Source: Psococerastis gibbosa (Eukaryota > Arthropoda > Insecta > Psocodea > Psocidae). From it: a DNA stretch of 64,000 bases. The translations under genes and the position numbers were made by a program. The stretch lies in the NCBI GenBank assembly GCA_963971405.1, contig OZ020489.1, positions 33,637,047 to 33,701,046 of the forward strand, given 5' to 3'. Within the stretch, counting starts at the first letter, position 1, and the number at the start of each line of letters is the position of its first letter. Below the pieces are notes generated by a model that made no database searches, was not told the DNA's origin, and saw nothing but the letters and a program-made list of their open reading frames with translations. Of the stretch, positions 31,889 through 42,787 are shown one piece after another.

Positions 31889-32187
31889 TGTGAACGTTGA
31901 AGGTAAATGCTTAGTCTGTGTCTGGCTAACCTCCCTGTGGGGGCCCGATTTCAGAACCGAGAAGCTTGGTAGTTTCTTCGTCTTCTCCTGTTCCGTCTTG
32001 AATGGACTTGCGAAAGCGAGTCCAGGGACGTCAGTGTCAAAATACTTGCGACGTTCCTCCGGAGTCAGTGAGAAACTTCATTTTGATGGTCTGCGCAGAT
32101 GCCAAGGTTTCATTGACAGCAGCATTTTTAGTGTTGATCGACGGAGGATTGGCACCAGTCCCCCGGCGTTGCCTTGGTTCATTACTG
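31889..32187 (-). other. 5' part of the zinc-finger exon with acceptor and frame discontinuity
   Basis: In frame with the zinc-finger ORF, 32077-31889 is open and coding-like (TPEERRKYFDTDVPGLAF, then ASPFKTEQEK). A TGA at 32080-32078 closes it upstream. In another frame, 32217-32040 is open from after a stop and reads NEPRQRRGTGANPPSINTK and NETLASAQTIKMK before ending at a TGA at 32039-32037. A strong acceptor, TTGTTATTGTTCCAG then CAG, puts the exon start at 32187 or 32184. Joining the two frames needs a +1 shift; see findings. Confidence 0.6.
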
Positions 32188-32198
32188 CTGGAACAATA
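32188..32198 (-). promoter_or_regulatory. Predicted 3' splice site (NAGNAG type)
   Basis: On the minus strand a T-rich tract is followed by CAGCAG, giving two possible acceptor positions three bases apart. An upstream exon would lie at higher coordinates, but none was identified. Confidence 0.55.
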
Positions 32199-32584
32199 AC
32201 AATGATTATTCGTATCCACTCATATTATCGGAACTTTAAGCAAAAATTCATGTGAGTGATAGAAATGAAGAGCATATTATTATTGTTATAGTCCCGCCAT
32301 TCCTTGTTAGTAATAAAGCGTTAAAGTTTTACAGCGGAATTGCCGATGGACAATACTTTTTACATTGCGACTCTAATGATATACCTGTATTAAATACATT
32401 CGCACAATAATACAATATAATAATATAGTCAAAGACTAAAAGAAGCGGGTCTGATTAGTCAAAGGAAGGCATGTCCATTGGCCGAAGAGCACGTGGCAGG
32501 TGGCACCAGTAATTAAAAAAATATCCTTGGTGGGTGAAGATGTCCATTCCTACCATTTAAAACTCTAGCCAAAACAGCCTCTGC

Positions 32585-32840
32585 TACGGCGGCAATTCCA
32601 ATTCATTTGTGATTTGAGATTTTTTGTTTGTTTTGTTTTAAGGAGACTATTATGTAGATACTTAACTTATCTATTATAAATTAAGAAGTTATAATATGGT
32701 AGAGACTTATTAACCATGTCTGCTACCATGTTATAACTTATTTTATAAGAGGTAAGTTAAGTATCTACATAATAGTCTCCTTAAAACAAAACATTTCAAA
32801 TCACAAATGAAGTTAATTCGCCGGTGGAATTGCCGCCTAC
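32585..32840. mobile_element. Hairpin MITE, family G copy 10, in the putative intron
   Basis: Left arm GGCGGCAATTCCAATTCATT, right arm GGTGGAATTGCCGCC; long complementary arms with AGGAGACTATTATGTAGATA. The core CATGTCTGCTACCATG is present. The left arm lacks about 15 bases kept in the right arm next to ATTCCA. Confidence 0.85.
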
Positions 32841-34130
32841 TGACTGCTGAATTGCAACTATCATTGACGGCTTAGTAGTCAGTAGAGTTCGCTGTTTACC
32901 GACAAACCGAATGACAGTAGTTAATATTCATAGGGCAGTGAGTGACCCAAAAAGTTTCCATTGCAATTGAAAGTGAATGGCCCCAAGTCGGTCAGACTGC
33001 CCTGCCATAATCGTGCAAATTTAACTGTACCGTTCGGTTACCACTCAAGCGGGGAATAGACGTGGGTTCCGATGAGCCACATATTTATGAGCAAATCGAA
33101 CACTCCTAGAGGATCTGTCCTATCAGTCAAGCTTCCACCAGTTACACTGCGCCAATGGTAAGCTTGTCACAGCTTGTCCATCACCACTCGTAGCAGGTGT
33201 AGGTTTACAGTTTGCCAGAAGCCCATAATTCTTACGGAAAGAATATATAAAAATAACGTCTGAAATTCATTGGGACGTTGACATTGGACGAGGGACCAAT
33301 GGGCTATAAGTAAACTATAAGTAGGCCTGGGACCTGGGTACATAAAAACGTCCTTTAGGACGTTATTATTGTTCCCTAATATGAAAACATTGTCAAATAA
33401 TAGTAAGGAAGTTAGATTTGCTTGTTCGTTTATTTCATAGAAATAGATTAACTGGAGCGGCGGGAGCCATAATATGCCTTATGAGGCACCCGTTACCCAT
33501 AAGCCAACTATCAGAGATAAGTACCAATGAAAAAAATATCGAAGTCTTACACATTGCAGCATAGCAGAACGGATACCTGGACCCGGTCAAAAACTCTGTA
33601 CTTGTCTTGTGCAGGCTACATTAGCAGACGGTCTCCAGCCACGGGATGGTTTATTTCTATTAACTTGTTATTATATTTTTCAAAATCCCTTTCGGTCGCC
33701 CCTGAACACTCCACTACGGTACATCCTTTTTTTCTACAAAGCCCAATTTCTCGTCAAATATCGCTCATTGAGCAGTAATTGTGGTGGCATAATGTGGCCA
33801 TAAAGTAACAACAAAAAACATAGTCCGGGTGTCTGATTTCCTCATTACCGCTGTCGGTCTACAGTTAAAAGTTAAAATATCAAGATCATTATATGAATGT
33901 TACAGGAATAATTAAATTTTTACTTGGAATGAATTGGCTTAGTTTTACTTTTACAAATTTTTCAGCGGCGTCTATTGCGGTCCCAAGGGAGTCAATGCCC
34001 CCATCAGATTAAAGAAGAAGAATAAATATATTTTAAAAAAAAGAATGTTAAATAAGTACAATTTTGTTGCAATTGGAAGAGGGGCCCAGCGGATATCCCG
34101 TGCTGGGCCCCCCTTTTACAAAAATACAAA
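32841..34130. other. Noncoding; family K copy at 33120-33370
   Basis: Family K markers at 33120-33370: GGTAAGCTTGTCACAGCTTG, GTGTAGGTTTACAGTTTGCC, GGGACGTTGACATTGGACGA and CATAAAAACGTCC. The rest shows no gene. This could be intron of the zinc-finger gene. Confidence 0.5.
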
Positions 34131-34199
34131 ATAAATAACGTGATATAATCTAAAAATAAAAGGTTAACATTGGAGCAGGGGACATTCGACATACAGTAC

Positions 34200-34500
34200 A
34201 GTTTATTATTATTATTATTTTTTATTATTATTGTTTATTTAATTAAGATTCTAAGTATTGATAATATTGTATATAAATGTGTTGCAATTCTTTATGTGTC
34301 TTTTAAAACATGACATGTTGACGGAGTCTTTAATGTATTCTGGTAGAGAATTGTATACTTGTATTGATCTACGTATATATATATGTGAGTGCTTAAAAAG
34401 TTCTGTATTTGGTCTTATTGTTTTGAGGTTACGACCATTCCCTAGCCTGGTATTAATTTCATGTTGTACAAAATCACCTTGTCCGACAAAAAAAAGAGTA
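34200..34500 (-). pseudogene. LINE reverse transcriptase C-terminal fragment
   Basis: The minus strand from about 34470 to 34251 encodes EINTRLGNGRNLKTIRPNTE, LFKHSHIYIRRSIQVYNSLP and EYIKDSVNMSCFKRHIKNC, matching the well-known C-terminal block of CR1/Jockey-like LINEs (N.R......P......SF.Y.....WNSLP..I......FK..L). The 5' part and the catalytic domain are absent. It ends in AATA-type repeats at 34200-34250. Confidence 0.75.
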
Positions 34501-34709
34501 ACGAAAAAATCGTTACAGCCATGTTTGTACCTATTGTCACCTTGCCACCCCTCCCCCCTGAAAGATATTGAAATGACACAACTGGACTCGTTGGACAATC
34601 AAAATTATCCTTGAGTACACCCCAAGTACAATAGGACAGAGGATAGAGGCAGAGGCGCCTGCATGCCTGTTTCGGTCTACTAGCCAAACGGTCAAACACA
34701 TACCGTATA

Positions 34710-35141
34710 CCAACGGGCCCACTATGGCAATTATTTTCATTCTCAATATGGGATTTAAAATATAAACAAGATAATTTTAGAATGGAAAGTCCTATACAAA
34801 ATTATTTTATTTACATTTTTAACCTCAAAAAATTATAAAATTTGAGTTGCCTATTAGCAAAAGCAATCCTGTCCACCCAGGTCGATTTTTCAGAAACCGC
34901 AAAAAACTACTGTGCCGCAACGCCATGAGGTATAACATTACAGTTTTTAAAGTTTATTTTAACAGTATTAGAATTGCTTTTGCGTCTCAATATCTGATTC
35001 ATCGGATAGAGTATTGAAAAATAAAAAAAATGGCGCGAATATCTCAAAACTGAAGAAAATGGAGAGGATTGCTTTTGCTAATAGGCAACTCATTTATCTA
35101 TTTTTTATTCAGTTCAAAAATAATCACCATAGTAGCCCGTC
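34710..35141. mobile_element. MITE family F copy split by another MITE
   Basis: Left end CCAACGGGCCCACTATGGC, right end CACCATAGTAGCCCGTCTG. Interrupted at 34844-35091. Confidence 0.75.
34844..35091. mobile_element. 248-bp MITE with perfect 27-bp TIRs
   Basis: Left TIR 34844-34870 (GAGTTGCCTATTAGCAAAAG then CAATCCT) is the exact reverse complement of 35065-35091. Flanking ATTT on both sides may be a 4-bp target duplication. No coding capacity and no second copy seen in the window. Confidence 0.88.
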
Positions 35142-35212
35142 TGCTATAATTATTAAACCGTCAGTATACTTGAAATTAAAAACATGGTCAAATGCTGTCC
35201 GTTTTCGGTTTT

Positions 35213-35300
35213 TGAAATGAAATGAAAGCGACTTTATTGCAAATGAACAAAAGGCGAACAATATAAGACTATAAAGTCTTGTTTTTCATGCTAACCTTAA
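35213..35300 (-). mobile_element. LINE/SINE 3' end with (ATTTC)n tail
   Basis: Same segment as 2951-3039, including GACTATAAAGTCTTG and CATGCTAACCTTAA. Confidence 0.65.
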
Positions 35301-36002
35301 AAACTGAAACATATTATTATTAATAAATCGCTAAAATTTTCATCGGAATGGTAGTTTTCTTTTAGTTAGTACCGGTGAAGAACTGCTGATACCGGAAAAT
35401 TGTGATGGTTTTCCATGTACCTAGTCTCAATTTTCAATAAATCTATCATGCATCTGTGTGTTGGAAAAGTCATCCTTAAATCAAGATGGTTCGCTTAAAT
35501 GTTATAGTTTGTTTCTTTTGAAAAGGCGCAATTCTGACAAAACAGATGGATTGTTTTTTAACTGGTTAGTTTAATTCATTTTATCAAACAAGAAGGATGG
35601 GGTTGTCAGGCCATAAACAAATAAATAAAGGTTCACCTATTACTAGTAAATGGTGAACTGACGTTTTTGGTTGCATTGTTTGATAATGACGAATGAGGAC
35701 GTAAAAATACCCAAAAGGTCCTCATTCAACTAGTACTTCCAACTTTAAATAAAAGCAGTTGCGTTTCATTTGATGTATACTGTACTCTGTAAGTACTTTT
35801 TTTAAAGAAGAAAAATTAAACTAAAATGGGCGGAATAAAATAAACTTGTCAAAATAGAAACATTATAAGAAACACGTTCAATAACAACAATTAATAAGAA
35901 AAAAAAGTCCCGAAGAACATAAACCATGACTCAATATTATTTTGTAAATAAGTTATGGGCATTTAGTGGCGCCGACTTGCGCGATTGATTGTGCACGGGG
36001 GC
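35301..36002. other. Noncoding, nothing recognised
   Basis: AT-rich, no gene or clear repeat boundary. Confidence 0.5.
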
Positions 36003-36135
36003 AGGGACGGATCCAACCCATTTTGGGGGGAGGCAGTTGTGGGTCAAAATATAACAAACATATGCAGTATTGATTAAATTAAAGCGTATATAATAAATTA
36101 ACTGACAATAGATTTACTAAATTTTGGGGGATGGG
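36003..36135. mobile_element. MITE family P copy (partial)
   Basis: CAGGGACGGATCCAACCC then GTTGTGGGTCAAAAT, reversed relative to 57088. The far end fades at AAATTTTGGGGGATGGG. Confidence 0.6.
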
Positions 36136-36140
36136 CATCT

Positions 36141-36330
36141 TTTTTTTTTTTTATTAAAAGGTTAATCGCATACAAACAATTCAATGAATGTATCCGATTG
36201 ACCTATTCTGTCGCCTCACTAAGTTACCTAATAGGTACTTGTGTCGAGTTACGACACGTCTCCGATCGCATGACGTGTAGAGACTCGCACAAGTACAAGC
36301 ACGCTACCACCTGGTCATCGAAGTCGATAA
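36141..36330 (-). mobile_element. SINE2 copy
   Basis: T-run (tail) then ATCGCATACAAACAATTCAA, CGCCTCACTAAGTTACC, TGTGTCGAGTTACGACACGT and GCACGCTACCACC; this is the reverse complement of the plus copy at 55130. SINE2's head (GGTGGCAGTGTGGTAGCGTG) resembles a tRNA A box. Confidence 0.75.
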
Positions 36331-38382
36331 ATCTACCCCCCTGCTCCCCTGCATCCGTCCATACTCCATGCACAGGGACTCAAGAACCAAAACATGGGCT
36401 TAGCACCCCTTAATAATGTGGAATAAATTCATCATGTTCCGACTGCGACAGCATACTATTAGGTTCTTCAATATTTTCCCCAATAACATAGGCTATAGAT
36501 TTTAAAAATGTCTAAGCTTCGCTCAAGTTTCATATGTTTGGCATATGTGTAACACATGCATAGCAGCAACAACGCATGTTCGTATGCAAAAGCCAAGCCA
36601 CAGAACTGTTATTTAGTAGTAGTTTGCAGTAAAAAAAATTTGGTCAATCGTTGTTAGTGACTATCACGTACTGTACAGTATCAAAATGTGGAGAAACATT
36701 TCTTTTCTAATGAATTATCTGATTGATATGCGTCTAATATTTCTTATAAAATTTGATTTTCTTTCCCTTCGGTTGTCTCGTTAAGCGTTCTACTTTCAGA
36801 AATTTTTTCGTTTATTTTGACGACATTACATTATACTTTCTTGTTGATTACCTACTTGATTGTAGAATTAAGAGAAGCACATATTTTATTTTACTCAATT
36901 TAATTACCTTCATTGATAGGTTAATATAGGGGCGCTGAGGTCTACGGGGCATGTACATTTTTGCCCCACCCGAAAAAATTAGTTTTTATATGAATAGCTG
37001 AATACTCATTTCATACCAGTATTTATCATATTTTGCAAATGAGCAGAATTGTTTTGAATATTAAATAAAACCAAGAAATTAAGTAGGTACTGAGTAATTC
37101 ATTCAAACATTTTGGCACTAATTTTGCCTTTTTTTAACTTCGCAAAATCGCGTTAGCCTTAAATAGAAAAAAACTTTTCTTTATTTTATATAAATGATTT
37201 TCGTGAACGTATGTGCCGAATTTCTTCAAACTCCGTCTGTTAGCTTGCCCACAAATCGACAAAGAGACCGACAGACATTACGTAAAAACTACTTTATAGG
37301 AACAGATTATCGGAACTACTAATACATCACAAAAGAAAACATAAAATAGTCATATTCATCCTACAATACATAGTCAACTGTTATAGTCTACAATTTAATA
37401 CTTGAACACAAGTACACTGTCTACTTAACTGGAATTAATTCCAGGTCAATCTCCTCTTCAGGACTAGAAGGTTTTGTAAAAATTAAATAATCGAAAATTC
37501 CCAAAGAACTATTCCAATCTTTTGTGGTTACACAGATAAATCCAAAACTTTTAGATACCCAATGTGTGTACATTTTTTGGGTATACATCTACCCTACTCA
37601 CTCTTTTATAGATTGACACCCCTAAATTATGCCAGTTACTTCTTTTTTTAAATCTGGCATGTTCCGGTACCTCATAAAACCGTCACATGATTTACAAGAC
37701 TCCAGTCCTTTCTACCTGATTTCAAGGACAACCTTCTATTGTAGACGAACCTTTTTGAAGCCATTAGTTGGTCATCACTATTGTTGAATTGAAACGTAAC
37801 TTCTCTTTTGAAATCGGTGTTCCCTTTTTCATAGACAACCATGTTCTTTTTTTTATCTCCGTTTCCTGTCGACGGTCCTTTTTAAAAACTATTCGCATAC
37901 AAAAGAATTGACAATTGTCCTACGCTATTCCCCGATGGCACGAAATTTATTTACTTAGGTTAATTTATTACCGTGCCAAATTGCAGGTATACAGGGGGAG
38001 ACTCAATGACGGAAATCAATAGGGCCCTAGTATACCTGTACACTGCAGCAGACTGCTCACTGTTCAGTTGACAATATAATATTGACCTGAAGAGCTCATT
38101 GACCATGGCCTAGTTCTACATATATTGCCATAGACCCCATGGATTTATATTTATATTGTGGGACCCATATCGTGAAATGAACACCCATGGGTTATTTAGC
38201 ATGGTAAATATTAAATAAAATTTAATTCTGAAATCTAAACATCGTTTAGATACCTTTATAGACATTTAAAATCATGAAATTATTTCCCATAAAATGTAAA
38301 TAACTAATAATAAATAATAAAAAAATTAGTCACTCACACTCGAAATATCCGCTAATAAACAAATTAAAAAATAAATTACAAT
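36331..38382. other. Noncoding; weak RTE-type tail at 37200-37300
   Basis: 37203-37285 resembles the RTE 3' motif at 5990-6100: a CGTGAACGTATGTGCCGAAT segment, TTCTTCAAACTCCG and GACCGACAGACATTACGTAA. 38100-38170 holds a weak family K relic. No gene. Confidence 0.4.
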
Positions 38383-38539
38383 GAAAATGGCCGCGGCCGC
38401 TAGTCTACGTTAATTAACTACTTCCCGGGGTTCGCTAAATTTCAATACCTTGCAAAATAATTTAACGTTGTTCTCATTTACGATCGAGATTCTAGATGTA
38501 ACAGATTTACCCGGTTAAGCATGCTAAATACCGGATTGT

Positions 38540-38680
38540 GAGTACCTGTTTCCGTATGAATTTTTGGCCATTGGCAAACTAGATTGCGTCCTCGGTGTCA
38601 ACCCACACCGGCTACAAATAATAATGGACAAGCTGAAACAAGCTCACCATTGACTCAATGTAACAGGCGTATGCATGACT
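38540..38680 (-). repeat. Family K copy, inverted
   Basis: GTTTCCGTATGAATTTTTGG, CCATTGGCAAACTAGATTG and GTCAACCCACACCGGCTAC are reverse complements of family K markers. Confidence 0.6.
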
Positions 38681-38848
38681 TCAACAATTGCGGATACCAG
38701 TCTGAAGCTCTCGACAATAATAAACATAACATAATTTTTTCGTTCTATGTCATAGCTGAGCTTTCCAGCTAAAAAAAACATATGGCGGAGTTCAAGAATT
38801 CCGTAGCCTAACATAGAAGGATAATTAAATCATGGAATTAGTGTTGCT

Positions 38849-39224
38849 TAGGCGCCGATTCCACCAACCGGCAAGGGCTAAATACAAAAACGGTGACGTG
38901 GTAGCAGATATTCAAGACTTAGGCGAGGTTTCCGTCGACCTCGCATTGCAGAATGCAAATGACATTGACGGAAATTAGAATTTTTCTATTAAAATGTTTG
39001 TACTTAACATATCCCATGACGCCATTTTTTAATTTTAGTTTGTGATTTTACTGTATGATCATTGATCAATTTTAACTATGGCATAGAGGAAAACAACATT
39101 TCCGTCAATGTCATTTGCATTCTGCAATGCGAGGTCGGTGGTAACCCCGCCTAAGCCTTGAATGTCTGCTACCACGTCACCGTTTTTGTGTTTAGCCCTA
39201 GCCGGTCGGTGGAATCCCCGACTT
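38849..39224. mobile_element. Nested hairpin MITE, family G copy 7
   Basis: Outer end AGGCGCCGATTCCACCAACC, core GTGACGTGGTAGCAGATATT, inner palindrome opening at about 38921 (AGGCGAGGTTTCCGTCGACC) and closing with GGTGGTAACCCCGCCT. The right outer end is GGTGGAATCCCCGACTTA. Confidence 0.85.
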
Positions 39225-39307
39225 ACTACATGGGTACATCCTCTGCTTTAAAGCCAGAGCCAAAACCAGAGCATACGGTCGTCACAAAAAATTGTACAGG
39301 GAGCACC

Positions 39308-39687
39308 TAAGGCGCCCATTCCACCGACCGGCTAGGGCTATTTACAAAAACAGTGACGTGGTAGCAGATTTTCAAGACTTAGGCGGGGTTCCCACCGACC
39401 TCGCATTGCAGAATTGACGGAAATGTTTATTTTCCTCTATGCCATAGTTAAAATTGATCAATGATCATGCAGTAAAATCACAAACAAACTAAAATTAAAA
39501 AATGGCGTCATGGGATATGTTAAGTACAAACATTTTAATAGATTTCTATAAAAAGAAAAATTCAAATTTCCGTCAATGTCATTTGCATTCTGCAATGCGA
39601 GGTCGGTGGAAACTAAGTCTTGAATGTCTGCTACCACGTCACCGTTTTTGTAAATAGCCCTAGCCGGTCTGTGGAATGGGCGCCTAA
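39308..39687. mobile_element. Nested hairpin MITE, family G copy 8
   Basis: Ends CCTAAGGCGCCCATTCCACC and GGAATGGGCGCCTAAGG form a perfect inverted pair. Same two-tier design as copy 7, only 84 bp away. The inner left arm lacks the GCAAATGACATTGACG portion that the right arm keeps (about 39411-39420). Confidence 0.85.
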
Positions 39688-40740
39688 GGAACATACATGT
39701 GCATTGATGATGTCTTATACTTGGAAGTTGAATGCATAGGCTCCAATTTTAGGCAAAATTCTCCCGCTCCCTTCGACAAAAATGTCTAAATCCGCGCCTG
39801 CTACCACCAGTCGGAAGAGGTTCAGCAATTTGGCAGTCTTGCATAGAGAAGGAGATGACTGGGTCGATGAGCGTGTCAAAATGGTTAAAAAAGGTAGATT
39901 TTTTATTATTTTTCTGTTGAGTCACAAAATGGCTACGCCAGTCACCAAAGCTCAATGATTTCACAAGGATCTTTATAATGCCGGTGTTATCGAGTTATCT
40001 AGAAGTGTTATCCAAGTTAATACAATCGTGAGTGGACCTCGGGGTAAGTTATTATGCTAAATCGAAAATATTTAACAGAGTAAATGACGTGGTAGTAGTC
40101 AGGATGTTCGTGTTTTAAAGATAGTAGCAGCAAATTCTATTTTAGTGCCACGTTTGTTTATTTTTGTTATTTTATTAAGTAGCCTGTTTACGGTAATTGC
40201 TTCTGGCATACGAAATAATCGTAATATATAATACTACCGCTACCTAAATAACTCAGAAGTGCGTTTCAATAACACGCTGGTTAGCTTAGTTAGTAATAAC
40301 TCTATACACTGACACAGTGAAGACCCTTTATAAATCACTGGTCATTGCTTGCGTCAAAGCTGCCGACAACAATGCTTTCGCATGCGTACAAAACGCATAA
40401 AAATCGCCCTCAATGAGTACAATGACATTTACATGTGATATTTCGCTACTCTTGAAACAGGCTAGCATTTAAATAGGTACAGTTATCGTCTCTATCAATA
40501 AAGAAGGCGCATAAGGTGCGGGCGACCTACGTGCCGGTAGTAACGGGTCCGCGCTACGCCTAATCCCGTTTGCTCCACCTGCTCATATGCAAACATAATC
40601 ATACCCAACTGTAATTAACACGCCTTACACATATTATTTTTAATATTTGACGTTTTCCAATTAAAATGCCCAATGTTTGAGGCCGTACGAAGAAACGACC
40701 ACGTGCGAACCGTTACGAGACAATCCGAAGAGAACTACTG
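39688..40740. other. Noncoding, nothing recognised
   Basis: No gene. The segment 40480-40580 is somewhat richer in G+C (GGTGCGGGCGACCTACGTGC) without recognisable content. Confidence 0.45.
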
Positions 40741-40935
40741 ACAACCGCAGAGTATAGGTAAACTTATTATTGGGGTTTAAAATGTAAACAATGGTTGTTA
40801 TTGCATAGATCAGAAGACATGGCGTCGCTTGTCGCCTGCCACAACTCTAATTCGAAATAGATGAAAATTTGCGATATCTCTCCTATATGGAGTCTAATTG
40901 GTGCGTTTTCCATTGATTTTGTTTAAATTTTTAAT

Positions 40936-41384
40936 CTTAAGAGTGTACAGCCCGTGGGAAATTGGCAACCCGAAATTTATTCCTTTTTATTTTTTATTTA
41001 ATTAACTAAGCATGTTATTAAAGATTTGGCTCATCAAAGTTGTAGAAGACTACTTCATGCATCATTGTTCGCCTTTTGTTCGCAATAAAGTCGTTTTTTC
41101 ATTTCATTTCATTTCATCATATTATAAGATAGTTTTAATTTTCGAAATTGTAGTTTTTTCATAAACATGCAGATATTTTATAAACAATAACTTTTCACGT
41201 AAAAGCGATTTTATAAAAAAACTACCATTTCTAAAACTAAAAATGCCTTATTATATGATGCATGAAGTAGTCTTCTACAACTTTAATGAGCCAAATCTTT
41301 AATAACATGCTTAGTTAATTAAATAAAAAATAAAAAGTAATTAATTTCGGGTTGCCAATTTCCTACGGGCTGTACACTCTTAAG
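40936..41384. mobile_element. Family A copy 4 with intact TTAA ends, inside family F
   Basis: Ends CTTAAGAGTGTACAGCCCGT and ACGGGCTGTACACTCTTAAG. The flanks TTTTTAAT on the left and CTGGGATTAAAAATCGCC on the right reconstruct the family F sequence TTAATCTTAACCTGGGATT, with a single TTAA at the join apart from one base. This supports TTAA as the target site. Confidence 0.88.
41066..41114 (+). mobile_element. 49-bp extreme 5'-truncated retroposon in family A copy 4
   Basis: TGTTCGCCTTTTGTTCGCAA then TAAAGTCG and the (ATTTC)n tail, flanked by CATCAT at 41060-41065 and 41115-41120. It is the 3' tip of the element at 2951 and 35213. Confidence 0.75.
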
Positions 41385-41509
41385 CTGGGATTAAAAATCG
41401 CCATTGTAGGCCCACAGGCGTAACTAACTAAATATCGCTACTTAAAATATCACATCATTCAGAAGAAATGGCCCTCATAGAGATTATGTAACAGAGGGCT
41501 AGTTGGACT

Positions 41510-41765
41510 TACAGCAGGCATGCTGTGTTATTAGTCATTAAAGGTAGGTGAACACTTAGTGCGGAGCCCATTGTCAGGGGAAGAGGGCGGCGTTTCGAGA
41601 GTGGATCCATCATCAGGGTAAGTCCTCGGAAGGACTGATGGTATAGTCCTGATCAGAGCTGATGGTTACTGGACGATTGACTCATTGCTCTTGTATTATT
41701 GAGGATTCGAACTACCGCTCTCCCGATTGAAAAACAAGCGCTCTAACCATTCGACCACGGCCCTC
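41510..41765 (-). mobile_element. SINE3: second tRNA-derived SINE
   Basis: The minus strand from 41763 reads GGGCCGTGGTCGAATGGTTA then GAGCGC (A-box region) and, about 35 bases on, the B box AGTTCGAATCC. The body ends with TGATGATGGATCCACTCTCG then AAACGCC, a motif common in LINE tails. The tRNA of origin is not clear. Confidence 0.65.
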
Positions 41766-42787
41766 ACCAGTAATCTTTACCAATAGACTCCTCGGTGAAG
41801 GTAAAGTTGTTGGGAGAAAGAACTTTAAAAACTGTGCCCCAACGGCTGCATGTTAGTGGTGTATCAAAATGTGGATGAGTATTTCTTCTAATGCGGTATT
41901 CTCAAATGCCGGGTTATGAACCATGGGGGGAGGGGCATAGACCTGATTCACGGGGCTACTGGAAACTGGCAAATCTGTGCTAAGAAAACGAAACATTGGC
42001 CTTTAACGCATATTACAAAATAACTTTATTTTCTTAAGGTTAGTTACGAACAGTGGAGCCTATTTAAAATTTTGGAGGGAAAATTATTATTTTTGTCAAA
42101 TGTCCGGTTTGGGTTGTTATCGGCAGGGGTGAAAGCAGAGACGTAAAGTTCTAGAATGATGATATTTCCTGCTGCCTGTGAAATTTGGTCTGGTAAAAAA
42201 AAAAACGGAAATTGGGGGTGGCAGATTTCTACTTAAAGAGTTGAAAAAATTGGAGTGAAAATCCCAAAGGAGAGGCACTGTTATGATTGGGCTATTTTGC
42301 TTACAAGAACATCGTGCATCATCATATCATATTGTGTTAAGTTCAAAATTTGTTTTTTTCAAAAATCCATTTCACGTTTCGATTAATAGAATTATCACTC
42401 AACTCACTTCACCCTGAAACAAAACGCCCCCTCCCCCCCTCTCACAGAAATCACCCCAAATGTCAATTTTTTGTAAATAATGGAGCTGTCGCAAAATCAA
42501 TTTACACTACATACTGTAACTAGGCCAACGGGCTTAAAAATGTAACAATTTTTCTACGTTATGTGCGGTATTCAATTCAGCTTCGTACAGATGAATACCA
42601 CCAATTTTATTTGATGGTGAAACTACAATTATTTTTGAGTTGTTTTTATTTTTTCTGTATGACTGTATATTGCAATTTATGCAGAGATTTCAAAATAATT
42701 TGTAAACAAATGATGACCAAACAAGTATTTTTGATTCAAAAATTTATTTTTGACCTGTTTTTATTTCTTCTGTATACAAATAAATAA

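Noticed and set aside
38830-39690. Tandem duplication of one locus
   Set aside because: The two copies have complete, separate terminal signatures and different indels, so two insertions explain them better than segmental duplication, though local hopping is possible.
41615-41650. Hammerhead ribozyme (CTGATGA...CGAAAC on the minus strand)
   Set aside because: The intervening bases do not form stem II joined to the core; it fits a LINE/SINE tail motif better.
41700-41765. Functional tRNA gene on the minus strand
   Set aside because: A and B boxes are good but no complete acceptor stem can be closed, and SINE-like sequence follows.
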